A stretch of DNA of 64,000 nucleotides. Source: JAICQM01 sp963781555. GTDB taxonomy: Bacteria; Chloroflexota; Limnocylindria; QHBO01. Below are positions 53,091 through 62,207 of this stretch, in pieces (position 1 is the first letter of the stretch; every line of letters starts with the position of its first letter). A model generated the notes under the pieces. The model did no database searches, had not been told where the DNA came from, and saw nothing but the letters and a program-made list of their open reading frames with translations. Position numbers and translations under genes: made by a program. Where the stretch lies: the NCBI GenBank assembly GCA_963781555.1, contig CAWAGB010000005.1, positions 1 through 64,000 on the forward strand, given 5' to 3'.

Positions 53091-54318
53091 ATGCGGATCC
53101 TTCTGATCGGTGTCGGCACCGTGGGTGAAGCAATCGCTCGCCTGGCGGCCGACCGTGACTGGTGCGAGGCGATGGTCCTCGCCGATGTCGACGCAGCGCG
53201 CGCCGACGCCCTGGGCCGAACCCTCGGCGACGAGGCTCGCTTCCCGGCCATCGCGCTCGACGCGTCGAGCAGCGACGCCGTGGCCGCTGCCGCGCGAGAG
53301 CACCGCGTCGACCTCGTCATGAATGCGGTCGACCCGCGCTTCGTGATGCCCATCTTCGAGGGCGCGCTCAGCGCCGGCGTCCACTACATGGACATGGCCA
53401 ACTCGCTCTCGAAGCCGCACCCCGACCGGCCGTTCAGCGAGCCCGGCCTCAAGCTCGGCGACGAGCAGTTCGCCCGTGCCGACGCATGGCAGGCCAGCGG
53501 CAAGCTGGCACTCCTCGGCATGGGAATGGATCCCGGACTGACCGATGTCTTCGCCGCCCACGCGGCGCAAGCACCTCTACGACGAGATCGACGAGGTGCA
53601 TATCCGTGACGGCGGCGACCTCCACATCCCCGGCTACGCGTTCGCCCCGGTGTTCTCCATCTGGACGACCATCGAGGAGTGCCTCAACCCGCCCATCGTG
53701 TGGCAGGACGGCGGGTGGCACACCACCGAGCCGTTCAGCGCTCCAGAGTCCTTCCCGTTCCCGGAGGGGATCGGTCCGGTCGAGTGCGTCAACGTGGAGC
53801 ACGAGGAGGTGCTCCTCGTGCCGCGCGCCATCGACGTCAAGAAGGTCACCTTCAAGTACGCGCTCGGCGGCGACTTCATCGAGAAGCTCAAGTTCCTCCA
53901 CGACATCGGCCTGGATCGGACGGAGAAGGTGGCGATCCGCGGGGTGGAGATCAGCCCGCGCGACGTGGTGGCGGCCGTCGTGCCGGACCCGATCGGCATG
54001 GGCGACAAGATGCGTGGCCGCGCCATCGTCGGGACGTGGGTCATCGGTCGCAAGGACGGCAGGCCACGCGAGACGTTCCACTACCAGATGGCCGACGCGC
54101 AGGAGACGATGGAGCGCTACGGGTCGCAGGTGGTGGGCTGGCAGACCGGATTCAACCCGGTTATCGCCATGGAGCTCATCGCGGGCGGGGCGTGGTCGGG
54201 CAGCGGGGTCCGCATCCCCGAGCAGATGGATCCGGATCCGTACCTGGGCCTGCTCGACCGGTACGGCATCCACCACGCCATCAGCGAGATGGAGCCGGGG
54301 GCGCACGTACCCACCTGA
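53091..54318 (+). CDS. saccharopine-dehydrogenase-family oxidoreductase (frameshifted)
   Basis: About 408 residues. The N-terminal Rossmann domain starts MRILLIGVGTVGEAIARLA and has LVMNAVDPRF and the DMANSLSKP loop; the C-terminal part includes KHLYDEIDEVHIRDGGDL, NPVIAMELIAGGAWSGSGV and PDPYLGLLDRYGI. The family covers saccharopine reductases, carboxynorspermidine dehydrogenase and relatives, so lysine or polyamine metabolism is possible, but substrate is unknown. The frame breaks at 53568: ...DVFAAHAA joins one frame over to KHLYDEID when one C is removed. The first half alone would stop at 53609. Confidence 0.82.
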
Positions 54319-54453
54319 CGCCCGCAGGCGCCTATGTGATCCGCGACGCGTCGGTCGAATGGATCACGTGCCGCCACTGGGCGGCGAACCGGCTCCCGGA
54401 CAGCACGAGAGCCGCCTGGCGGGAGGCGGCTCTCGAGATCTGGGAATGCTGAA

Positions 54454-54528
<75 letters not shown>

Positions 54529-54539
54529 ATGGAGCCCGT

Positions 54540-54568
54540 ATGGTAGGTCATCGGGCCGTATCGGTCAA
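54540..54568 (-). promoter_or_regulatory. sigma-70-type promoter of tRNA-fMet
   Basis: Leftward TTGACC (54563-54568), exact 17-nt spacer, TACCAT (54540-54545), then 11 nt to the tRNA 5' end. This is the best-formed promoter in the window. Confidence 0.7.
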
Positions 54569-54604
54569 ACACCGAGCGGCTCGTGCGCGCGCTATGCGGT
54601 TCGG

Positions 54605-54610
54605 TACAAT
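54605..54610 (+). promoter_or_regulatory. candidate -10 before CcoN-like gene
   Basis: TACAAT on the + strand lies 110 nt before the ATG at 54721. No matching -35 is clear. The leader between holds AGGAGG, but 16 nt from the ATG. The rest of this 190-bp gap shows nothing else. Confidence 0.3.
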
Positions 54611-54720
54611 GCCGCGCAGGACGCACCGCCACATGCGCCCCGGTGCACCCGTGCCACCGCGCGGGGGGTGCCAATGCTCACTCGAGGTTCCGCAACCCAG
54701 GAGGCTGCGAGCGCGCGCAG

Positions 54721-56253
54721 ATGACCGGCAGGTACAAGAAGCTCCGCCCCTACGACGAGGCGCCCCGTGGACGCCGATCCCTGATTCCCTCGGCGCCCGA
54801 CAGCGCCGCCGGCCTGTGGTTCGCGCTGGCGGCCATCTGGCTGCTGGTCGCGGCCGGCATCGGCCTGCTGTGGGTCGGGCTGCGCATCGCCCCCGCCTTC
54901 TTCCCCGAGGCGCTGCCCAACGGCATCGACGTTTCGTTCGCCATCCCGGTCGTGAACTGGACGTTCGCCATCACGCCCGAGACCGTCACTTCCGGCTTCT
55001 TCGCGGCCCTCGTCTGGGGCTGGCTCACCAACGCCGCGATCGCCGGCATCTGGTACGTGACCCCGCGCCTCACCGGGCAGCCGCTCGCCAGCAACGCGCT
55101 GGCCAACGTGGCGCTGGTGCTCTGGAACATGGGCGTGGCCGCCAGCCTCGCCGCGGCCTACATCAACGAGCTCAGTACACCCGGGCTGCTCATGGAGGCG
55201 CCGTGGTGGATCGACGGCCTGCCGCTGCTCGCCCTGCTCGTCGTGAACCTCGTCTTCTGGCGCAGCGTGCTCACCAGTATTCGCGGCGCCTACGTTTCGA
55301 TCTACTACCTCGGGCTTGGCCTGCTCGCGCTGCTCGGCTTCTACGGCCTCGGTGCGCTGAGCGAGCTGCCGTTCATCAGCCTCAACGACACGACGCACGC
55401 CCTCATCGCCGCCGCCTTCCTGCGGCTGGTCTTCGTGTACTGGGTCGTCGGCGCGGCGGTCGGCGCGCTCTACTACGTGGTGCCGCGTGCGACCGGCAAC
55501 CCGCTCTACTCCTCCGGCCTCGCCCTGCTCGGGCTGGCGCTGTGGTTCGTGCTCGGCATCGGCTCGGCGCTCGGTTCGCTGCTCGACCCTTCCGTGCCGC
55601 GCTTCGTGACGGCGCTCGGCGGCGCCGCCACCATCATGCTGGTGGTGCATGCCTTCATCGTCATCGCCAACCTGTTCCTGACCATCAGCGGTCGCTGGTC
55701 GCTGCTGCTCGGGTCAGGGGCGGTCGGCTTCGCCGTCGTTTCGCTCGCCTTCCTGGGGGCGTCGGCGATGCTCGACGCCATCGGCTCGCTGAGCGGGGTG
55801 CAGGCCCTGATCGGCCGCACCAGCTGGACGATGGGCAGCTGGCTCTTCCTCACCGGCGGCGCGGCCACGTTCGCCTGGTTCGCGACCGCGGACCATGGCC
55901 TGCCGCGCATCCTGCGCCGCGACTGGCGATCCAGCCCGCTGGCCGGCATCCAGCTGTGGGGCACGTTCGGCGGTGTCACCGTCGCCGGCCTGGCACTGAT
56001 GGCCGGTGGCCTGGCCGAGGGCTCCCTCCGCGCCGGCGCGGCGGCCCCCGAGGAGCTGCGCAGCACGCTGGCATGGTTCGACGTGGTGGCCGGCATGGGC
56101 TTTGGGCTCATCGCCCTTGGCGCGCTCGCCTTCCTGGCTGAGCTGTTCCTGCTCTTCACCTCCGGCCATCGCGCGGACTACGTGGTTGCACCGGTCACCG
56201 CCGCGCCGCCACCGACCCCAGCCACCGACCCCGCCACCGCAACAGGCAGCTGA
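54721..56253 (+). CDS. CcoN-like (haem-copper oxidase subunit I) homologue without metal ligands
   Basis: A 510-residue membrane protein with about twelve to thirteen helices. Its fold landmarks match subunit I of cbb3-type oxidases: WYVTPRLTGQPLASNALANVALVLWNMG and LYYVVPRATGNPLYSSGLALLGLALWF follow the helix-loop pattern 'YYLvPRltgrPLys...FW' twice. The six histidines that bind haem b, haem b3 and CuB are absent. The position of the helix VI HN reads LRLVFVYW, the HH of helix VII is missing, and the helix X HVH reads TSWTM. Only two His lie in helices (TTHALI, VVHAF). It cannot be a normal oxygen reductase. It is followed by a cytochrome c gene 8 bp on. Confidence 0.75.
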   Translation: MTGRYKKLRPYDEAPRGRRSLIPSAPDSAAGLWFALAAIWLLVAAGIGLLWVGLRIAPAFFPEALPNGIDVSFAIPVVNWTFAITPETVTSGFFAALVWGWLTNAAIAGIWYVTPRLTGQPLASNALANVALVLWNMGVAASLAAAYINELSTPGLLMEAPWWIDGLPLLALLVVNLVFWRSVLTSIRGAYVSIYYLGLGLLALLGFYGLGALSELPFISLNDTTHALIAAAFLRLVFVYWVVGAAVGALYYVVPRATGNPLYSSGLALLGLALWFVLGIGSALGSLLDPSVPRFVTALGGAATIMLVVHAFIVIANLFLTISGRWSLLLGSGAVGFAVVSLAFLGASAMLDAIGSLSGVQALIGRTSWTMGSWLFLTGGAATFAWFATADHGLPRILRRDWRSSPLAGIQLWGTFGGVTVAGLALMAGGLAEGSLRAGAAAPEELRSTLAWFDVVAGMGFGLIALGALAFLAELFLLFTSGHRADYVVAPVTAAPPPTPATDPATATGS

Positions 56254-56261
56254 CCACCGAC

Positions 56262-56726
56262 ATGAGCGTCCGCACCCCCATCGAATCCCGCACCTCGGGC
56301 CTCCCGGCCTGGGCCCTGTGGCTCACCGTGTTCGTCGTCCTCGTCGGCGGCGTCTACCTCGCCACCAACCTCGCCGGCGAGAATCCGCCGCTCGTCGGGC
56401 CGCTGCCCAGCGGATCCGGTGGACCGGCCGGTGGGGGCGCCGCGATCGCGCTCATCGAGCGCGCCGGCTGCCAGGGTTGCCACGGCCAGGACCTGGCCGG
56501 TGGCGGGGCGTTCCCCAGCCTGCACGGCGTGGGCGCTGGACCCAAGAGCGAGAACCTCCAGGAGCTCGCCGCCGCAGAGCCGGACAACTGGATCCACATC
56601 TGGATCAAGGGCGAGGACCCCCGCGTCTCGGATCCGGCGTTCCGGCTCGGCATGCCAGCCTTCGCGGGCACCCTGACCGACGACGAGATCGACACCATCG
56701 TCGAGTACCTGAAGACCCTGCCGTGA
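56262..56726 (+). CDS. membrane-anchored monohaem cytochrome c
   Basis: A 154-residue cytochrome with an N-terminal helix (about 15-36), a Gly/Pro-rich linker and a class I cytochrome c domain with CQGCH at residues 70-74 and Met ligand probably in GMPAF. The last helix is DDEIDTIVEYLKTL. It is co-transcribed with the ligand-less CcoN homologue and stands where CcoO or CcoP would be. Its stop overlaps the GTG of the next gene. Confidence 0.88.
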   Translation: MSVRTPIESRTSGLPAWALWLTVFVVLVGGVYLATNLAGENPPLVGPLPSGSGGPAGGGAAIALIERAGCQGCHGQDLAGGGAFPSLHGVGAGPKSENLQELAAAEPDNWIHIWIKGEDPRVSDPAFRLGMPAFAGTLTDDEIDTIVEYLKTLP

Positions 56727-57640
56727 CCGATGGCGCCGGCCGGCCGGCGCGCACCAGGCCGGTCCTGATCGGCGGGGCGGAGATGGGGGACATCGACGAG
56801 GCCGCGCTGCGTCTCGGGCTGTCCGAGGATGCCCTCATGGAGAGCGCCGGTGCCGCGGTCACCGAGGTGGCGCTTGCCGAGCTGGCACGCCTCGACGAGG
56901 GCGTCGCGGGGCCCGGTGGCGCCCTGGCCGATCCGCCCCTGGCCGTGGTGCTGTGTGGACCCGGCAACAACGGTGGCGACGGCTTCGTGGTGGCGCGCCG
57001 CCTGGCGGCCGCGGGCCGGCGAGTCATGGTGGTGCTGGTCGGCGACCCGAGTCGCGTTCACGGCGGCGCGGCGGGTCACAACTGGGCGGTCCTCCAGGCG
57101 ATGGCCTCGGCCGGTGCACTCGAGCTGTTCGTGGCGCCCTCCCCGGACCTGCTGCTCCGCCTCCGTGAGCGAATCGCGGCGGGGACCCTGCTCGTCGACG
57201 CGCTCCTCGGTTCCGGCGCCAGCGGGCCGTTGCGCGAACCGATCTCGACCGCGGTGGACCTCGTCAACGCGGTCCGCAGCCACGCCCGGGCCGACGCGCG
57301 GCCGTGCAGCGTGCTGGCGGTCGACACCCCAACCCGCATCGATCTCACCGGCGGCCTGCGCTCCACCCCGGTAGTCGAGGCGGACGTGACGGTCACCTTC
57401 CACCGCGCCAAGGCGGGCTTCGCCCTCGACCCGGAGGCGCGCCGCCTGGCGGGTCGCTACCTGGTCGCGCCCATCGGGATCCCCACCGAGGCAGAGACGG
57501 GGATCGTCCCGGACGACGGGGAGTGGCCGCCGGCGCGCATCACCCAGGTCAACTGGGGCGAGCCGCATCACGACGAGGCCGGCCACGTGGACCGCGTGCG
57601 GCCCGGCGACGGCATCGGGGCCGGGCCCGGGCTGGAGTAG
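56723..57640 (+). CDS. nnrE: NAD(P)H-hydrate epimerase (YjeF N-terminal domain only)
   Basis: A 305-residue protein with the YjeF_N Rossmann-like domain: LIGGAEMGDIDEAA start, AVVLCGPGNNGGDGFVVARRL, TLLVDALLGSGASGPLREP and VLAVDTPTRIDLTGG. It interconverts R and S forms of damaged NAD(P)HX. The dehydratase domain (NnrD/CARKD) that is often fused behind it is absent; the last 60 residues are an Asp/Gly-rich tail instead. In the usual motif VDIPSG the protein reads VDTPTR, so the Ser/Gly of that loop differ. It starts at GTG overlapping the cytochrome c gene, a surprising coupling. Confidence 0.8.
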   Translation: MTDGAGRPARTRPVLIGGAEMGDIDEAALRLGLSEDALMESAGAAVTEVALAELARLDEGVAGPGGALADPPLAVVLCGPGNNGGDGFVVARRLAAAGRRVMVVLVGDPSRVHGGAAGHNWAVLQAMASAGALELFVAPSPDLLLRLRERIAAGTLLVDALLGSGASGPLREPISTAVDLVNAVRSHARADARPCSVLAVDTPTRIDLTGGLRSTPVVEADVTVTFHRAKAGFALDPEARRLAGRYLVAPIGIPTEAETGIVPDDGEWPPARITQVNWGEPHHDEAGHVDRVRPGDGIGAGPGLE

Positions 57641-57652
57641 GCCGGCCGGGGC

Positions 57653-58276
57653 CTAGCGGCTCCCCGGCTTGACGGCGGTGGACCCGGCGGCACAGAGCGG
57701 GCATGCGTCCGCGGTCCACGAGGGGATTTCGATCCGCCCCAGGGCGTGGAGGGAAGGGGCCCCGTCGATCGGTCCGGAGGAGCGATCCACCATCACCGCC
57801 GCGGCCAGCGGTTCAACCCCGGCGGCGCGGACCGCGTCGACCGTCTCGATCAGCGACAGGCCGGTGGTCAGGATGTCGTCGACCAGCACCACCCGCTCGT
57901 CGGGCGCCACCGTCCAGCCGCGTCGCAGCCGCCGACCGCCGGCATCGACCCGCTCGGCGAAGATGCCGCGCACGGTACGTCCCAGCCGCTGCCCGAGCTG
58001 GCGTCCCGTCTCGTGGGCCAGCAGCACCCCGCCGGTAGTCGGCCCGACCACCAGGGTCGGCTCGTACCCGATGAGCGCATCGGCCATGCGCCGGCCGATC
58101 TCGACGGCCAGCTCCGGGTACTGCAGCACCCAGAACTTCTCCAGGTAGCGGCCGGCGTGGCGGCCGCTGGTGAGGATGAAGTGGCCGTCCAGCAGCCCGC
58201 CGGTGGCGGCGAACAGCTCCTCGACGCTCTGGTTCTCCCAGGCACAGCCGAAGGCGAATCCCTCGCTGGTCGTCAT
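57653..58276 (-). CDS. pyrE: orotate phosphoribosyltransferase
   Basis: A 207-residue phosphoribosyltransferase that makes OMP from orotate and PRPP. The PRPP loop VVLVDDILTTGLSLIETV is diagnostic, with GHFILTSGRHAGRYLEKF at the N-terminus and VVGPTTGGVLLAHETGRQLG. The C-terminal SWTADACPLCAAGS contains a CxxC pair seen in one OPRT subgroup. It is on the same strand as pyrR-pyrB-pyrC 1.6 kb upstream, with three unknown genes in between. Confidence 0.93.
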   Translation of the reverse strand: MTTSEGFAFGCAWENQSVEELFAATGGLLDGHFILTSGRHAGRYLEKFWVLQYPELAVEIGRRMADALIGYEPTLVVGPTTGGVLLAHETGRQLGQRLGRTVRGIFAERVDAGGRRLRRGWTVAPDERVVLVDDILTTGLSLIETVDAVRAAGVEPLAAAVMVDRSSGPIDGAPSLHALGRIEIPSWTADACPLCAAGSTAVKPGSR

Positions 58277-58286
58277 GCGCGTCGCG

Positions 58287-59114
58287 CTACTCGTAGACGG
58301 CGCTGAAGTCGACGTGCGGGTAGCGCTCGTTCAGCGCATCGGTCACCCACTGCAGCACGTCGGCGGGGTCGTAGTACTCGGCGACCGTGCGCGAGTCGAC
58401 GATCGACATCCCCGGCCGCTGCGCCTCCTCCGAGGCCACCGATCCGACCGGCAGGTCCGACAGGTCGAGGCTCGTCTCGAAGCGGCCGTCCGCGCGCAGC
58501 ACCAGCCCGTCGTCGGGCTCGTCGATGAGGGTCAGCTCGCCGGTTCGCTTCAGGACCTCCTCCGCATTGGCCGTGAACTCGCGGAGCAGCTGGCGCTGCT
58601 GCGCGCCGATCTGGCCGCGGTACGCGTCGGCCAGCTGCCAGAGGCGCTGGGCGGCGATCGTCTCCTGCTGGGTGGGTGGCAGCTCCGCCTGCCAGTCCGC
58701 GGTCGCGGTTTCGTCCACCTCCGCGAGCGATTCCGCCTCCTCCAGCGCGTCGGCGGGGATGAGGTGCTCGGTCGGGTTGGCGGCGGCCTCCATCAGCCAG
58801 GCGTAGATGTCGGCCGGGTTGTAGAGCTCGACCACCTCGCTGACCGCCTCGACCAGCTGCTCCTCGTCGTACCACTCGTTATCGGCGGGGTCCTGGTAGG
58901 TGAGGCGCGTGGTCCAGGTCCCGTCGACCGGGTGGTAGAGGAGGTAATCGGTCTCGTCATCGACGAGCTTGATCGGCCCGATCTCCGACAGCCGCTGCCG
59001 GTTGTTCTCCAGGAAGCGGCGCAGCTGCTCGGTCGACTCGTACAGGAAGTCGCGACGCTCCATCTCGGCCTCGGCGGCGAGCTCGCGGAGCGCGGTCAGG
59101 CGGGGCGCGGTCAT
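58287..59114 (-). CDS. hypothetical protein with an internal duplication
   Basis: A 275-residue acidic soluble protein of unknown family. Two halves look alike. Residues about 30-115 contain LKLVDD-like IGPIKLVDDETDYLL and ELYNPADIYAWLMEAAANP. Residues about 180-272 contain TGELTLIDEPDDGLVL and EYYDPADVLQWVTDALNER. Each half ends in the same Y-x-PAD-(I/V)-x-x-W helix, and each has an acidic-aromatic strand before it. It lies between pyrE and a small unknown gene within the pyrimidine cluster. No catalytic motif is visible. Confidence 0.65.
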   Translation of the reverse strand: MTAPRLTALRELAAEAEMERRDFLYESTEQLRRFLENNRQRLSEIGPIKLVDDETDYLLYHPVDGTWTTRLTYQDPADNEWYDEEQLVEAVSEVVELYNPADIYAWLMEAAANPTEHLIPADALEEAESLAEVDETATADWQAELPPTQQETIAAQRLWQLADAYRGQIGAQQRQLLREFTANAEEVLKRTGELTLIDEPDDGLVLRADGRFETSLDLSDLPVGSVASEEAQRPGMSIVDSRTVAEYYDPADVLQWVTDALNERYPHVDFSAVYE

Positions 59115-59121
59115 GGTCTCC

Positions 59122-59449
59122 TCATGGCTTGTAGATCATGTCGGGGCCCATCCGCTCGCGCAGGAAGATCGTGTGCTTCGAGTCGAAGATCGACTCGGCC
59201 ACCCGATGCCCGAAGCCGCGCATGCCGGGGTCGGCGTACAGCTGGTCGAGGACGGCGTAGTTCGGCAGGTCCAGGATCAGCACGTTGTTCCAGGTCGACC
59301 CCTCGGTCACGTTGAACCAGCCGACGAAGCGGATCCCGTACTTTGCCTCGGTCTGCTCGCGCCTGGCGCGGGAAGATGTGCCGCATGCCGCGCTTGAAGA
59401 GCGTGTCGCGGCCCTTGCGGACGTTGAAGAAGGTCACCATCAGGGGCAT
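59122..59449 (-). CDS. small conserved-looking protein (frameshifted)
   Basis: About 108 residues after correction. The start MPLMVTFFNVRKGRDTLFKRGM and, one frame over, TEAKYGIRFVGWFNVTEGS and NVLILDLPNYAVLDQLYADP suggest a dimeric alpha-beta barrel (EthD/NIPSNAP-like) fold, but no family is certain. The frame breaks near 59365; one extra base in CGCCAGGC would give ...FPRARREQTEAKYG. It abuts the gene at 59450 with no gap and is followed by the duplicated-domain gene. Confidence 0.5.
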
Positions 59450-59779
59450 TCAGCGGTCTCCTGGGTCATCGGTCTGGTCAGGCTCGTCGGTGGTGATCAC
59501 GCGGGTTGCCGGCTTGGCGACGCCCACCTGTCGTCCGCGGCTGCCGCGCCGCTGGGCGAAGAAGACGCGCAGCAGGAAGACGCTGGTCATGCTCACGAAG
59601 AAGAGCAGGAACAGGTCGATGAACAGCAGCACGGTCAGCAGCCAGACCGGCCAGCCCCAGCTGAAGAGGCCGACCGGGATCAGCAGCAGGATGACCGCGA
59701 ACAGGATCGCCTGGAGGGTGAAGCACCCCAGGCCCGGCCCCTCGTTCGGATCGAGGTCCTCGTTGAAGCGAACTGTCAT
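59450..59779 (-). CDS. small two-helix membrane protein
   Basis: A 109-residue protein with a hydrophilic start (MTVRFNEDLDPNEGPGLG), two adjacent helices (FTLQAILFAVILLLIPVG and WLLTVLLFIDLFLLFFVSM), then a basic segment and acidic tail. No family is recognised. Its stop is directly followed by the ATG of the next gene. Upstream, 59780-59930 is a 151-bp gap to pyrC in which nothing is recognised. Confidence 0.6.
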   Translation of the reverse strand: MTVRFNEDLDPNEGPGLGCFTLQAILFAVILLLIPVGLFSWGWPVWLLTVLLFIDLFLLFFVSMTSVFLLRVFFAQRRGSRGRQVGVAKPATRVITTDEPDQTDDPGDR

Positions 59780-59930
59780 GCATCACTGTGGCGCGGGGTG
59801 AAGTGGGCCGCCGCATGGTCCCATATCCGTGCGTCCGGTGCCCTGACGGCGCTTCGCGCGGCGGCTTTCCTGAGGGGAGGCTCATGCGCGGGGAGCGCCC
59901 GAGGGCCACCCGCCCCTGACCGCGTGACGG

Positions 59931-61284
59931 TCAGCCGGCCGCGCGCGTCGAGCGCGGGAAGACGGTGCCATCGGTCCAGGTCACGTGGCCGCCGGCGACC
60001 GTCAGGCGCACGACCCCGGGGAGTTCCCGGCCCAGCAGGGGCGTGTTGGAGCTGCGCGACGCGAGCATTTCGGCGGCGACAGTCCACGTCGCCGTGGGAT
60101 CGAAGACGACGAGATCCGCCACCGCGCCGCGGGCGAGGCCGCGGGACTCACCGATGATCCGCGCCGGACCGCTCGACAGCGCAGCCAGCAGCACGGGAAG
60201 TGGCACCCTCCCGGCCGCGACCGCCGCCAAGCCCAGCGAGAGGGCCGTCTCGAGGCCGATCAACCCGGGCGCCGCCTCCTCGAACGGCACGAGCTTGCGC
60301 TGCGGGGGATGCGGCGCATGGTCGGTCGCCACCGCGTCGACCGTCCCATCGGCGAGCCCGGCGAGGAGCGCCAGGGCGTCGTCCCGGGCGGGGAGTGGCG
60401 GGTTGACCCGGCACCGACCGTCGTAGGCGAGCGCGTCATCCACGTCACCGGGCTCGTCCCACGCGAACGTGCGGGCGCCGGCGACCCAGGCGTCCATGAG
60501 CGCGAGGTGGTGCGGCGTGACGTCGCAGGTGACCCGCACGCCACGCGACCGCGCGGCGCGCACCGCGTCCAGGGCGCCAGCGGTCGAGAGGTGGGTCAGA
60601 TGGAGCCGCGCCCCCGTCCGCTCTGCCAGCGTGAGGTCGCGCTCCACGCATGCCAGCTCCGCCTCGGGCGGCCAGCCCCGCAGGCCGAGCCCAAGCGCCG
60701 TCGGTCCGGCGCGCATCACCGACCCGGCGGCCAGCCCGGCGTCCTCGGCGTGCTCGATGAGCGGCAGGTCGAGCACCGCGCAGCGCTCGAGCGCGGCGCG
60801 GCTCAGCCCGTCGGTGACCGCGGCCCCGTCGTCGGAGAAGGCAACCGCCCCGGCCGCGGCCAGCGCCTCGAGATCGGCCAGCGTCTCGCCGCCTCGCCCG
60901 CGCGTCACCGCACCGATCCAGCGGACCCGGGTGCCGGGCGCAGGCACCCGCGCATCCAGGTCGCGGAGGAGCGCACCGTCGTCCAACGCCGGCGTCGTGT
61001 TGGGCATGGCGCAGACCGCGGTGAAGCCGCCGCGCGCCGCCGCCGCGGTGGCCGAAGCGATCGTCTCGGCTCCTTCGTCGCCGGGTTCGCGGAGGTGGGT
61101 GTGCAGATCCACGAATCCCGGGGCCACGACCAGTCCGCCGCCCGCGACTCGTGGCGCCATCGCGGGGAGCTCCCCGGACGTAACGAGCCGCCCATCCAGC
61201 GACCGCGACGTCGCGCACCGCGTCCTCGCCGCTCACGGGGTCGATCACCCGCGCCCCGACAAGCAGGAAGGTGGCCTCCGTCAC
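59931..61284 (-). CDS. pyrC: dihydroorotase PyrC (frameshifted)
   Basis: A class I dihydroorotase of about 450 residues, third enzyme of pyrimidine synthesis. The metal site begins GFVDLHTHLREPGDEGAETI (His-x-His), followed by the Zn-bridging and further His in HAEDAG and HLTHLSTAGAL, and the catalytic Asp in VATDHAPHP. The N-terminal strand (FLLVGARVIDPVSGEDAVRDVAVA, from the GTG at 61284) is in a different frame from the rest. Removing one G near 61196 joins it to DGRLVTSGELPAMAPRV. The GTG overlaps the pyrB stop (GTGA). Confidence 0.92.
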
Positions 61285-62207
61285 GCGACCGCGCCGCACA
61301 CGAGTGCCAGCACCGCCATCCGCACCGGCACGCCGTTCTCGACCTGCCGCCCGATGAGGCTGCGCGCCCCATTGGCCGCCTCCGCGGAGAGCTCCACTCC
61401 CTCGTTCGTAGGCCCCGGATGGAGGAGCGGTGCCCCCGGCTGGGCCCACGCCATGCGCTCCGTCGTGATGCCCCACTCGCGCGCGTAGGCAGCCACCGAG
61501 TCGATGCCGCTCCCCGCGTCGCGCTCGAGCTGCACGCGCAGGGTCATCACCGCATCTGCGCCATCGAGCGCGTCGTGGAGCGTCGTCGCCACCTCGACGC
61601 CGGGCCATTCCCCGAAGCCGGCGACGAAGGCCGGCGGACCACCCACCCGCAACCGGGCTCCGAGGATCGCGAGCAGGTGCAGGTTCGAGCGCGCGACCCG
61701 CGAATGGGCCACGTCACCCACGATCGTGACGAGCCGGCCCTCGACCGAGCCGAGTGCCTCGCGGAGCGTCAGCGCGTCCAGCAGCGCCTGGGTGGGATGG
61801 GCATGTGTTCCGTCACCGCCATTGATGATATGCAGCCCGGTCTCCCGGGCCGCAAGCCATGGCGCGCCGGCGGATCCGTGGCGCAGGACGCAGACGGTGA
61901 CGCCCGTCCGCTCCAGCGTGCGCAGCGTGTCGACCAGCGACTCGCCCTTGCCGACGCTGCTGCCGGCGACCGACAGGTCGACGGTGGTGGCACCGAGCGC
62001 CTTGGCGGCCAGCTCGAAGCTCACCCGGGTGCGGGTCGAGGCCTCGTAGAAGGCGGTGGCGACCGTCTCGCCCTCCAGGAGGTCGCGGCCGGCGCGAGCC
62101 GCACGTGCCTCGCGCATCTCCACCGCCAGGTCCAGGATCCGCTCAGCTTCGCCGCGGGACATCCCCGCCACGTCGAGCAGATGACGCATCGGGGCGGCGG
62201 CGATCAC
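61281..62207 (-). CDS. pyrB: aspartate carbamoyltransferase catalytic subunit
   Basis: A 308-residue transferase that condenses carbamoyl phosphate and aspartate. YEASTRTRVSFE is the carbamoyl-phosphate loop; VGKGESLVDTL, HPTQALLDALT and LHPGPTNEGVELS complete the active site. ATG 62207 overlaps the pyrR stop; the internal Met before RHLLDVAGMS (62189) is an alternative start. No regulatory pyrI gene is present, so control is likely through PyrR. Confidence 0.95.
   Translation of the reverse strand: MIAAAPMRHLLDVAGMSRGEAERILDLAVEMREARAARAGRDLLEGETVATAFYEASTRTRVSFELAAKALGATTVDLSVAGSSVGKGESLVDTLRTLERTGVTVCVLRHGSAGAPWLAARETGLHIINGGDGTHAHPTQALLDALTLREALGSVEGRLVTIVGDVAHSRVARSNLHLLAILGARLRVGGPPAFVAGFGEWPGVEVATTLHDALDGADAVMTLRVQLERDAGSGIDSVAAYAREWGITTERMAWAQPGAPLLHPGPTNEGVELSAEAANGARSLIGRQVENGVPVRMAVLALVCGAVA

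Noticed and set aside
54540..56141. Second open frame over the CcoN-like gene, rich in Arg and Ala
   Set aside because: The alternative frame gives clean transmembrane helices and homology; this one is hydrophilic noise.
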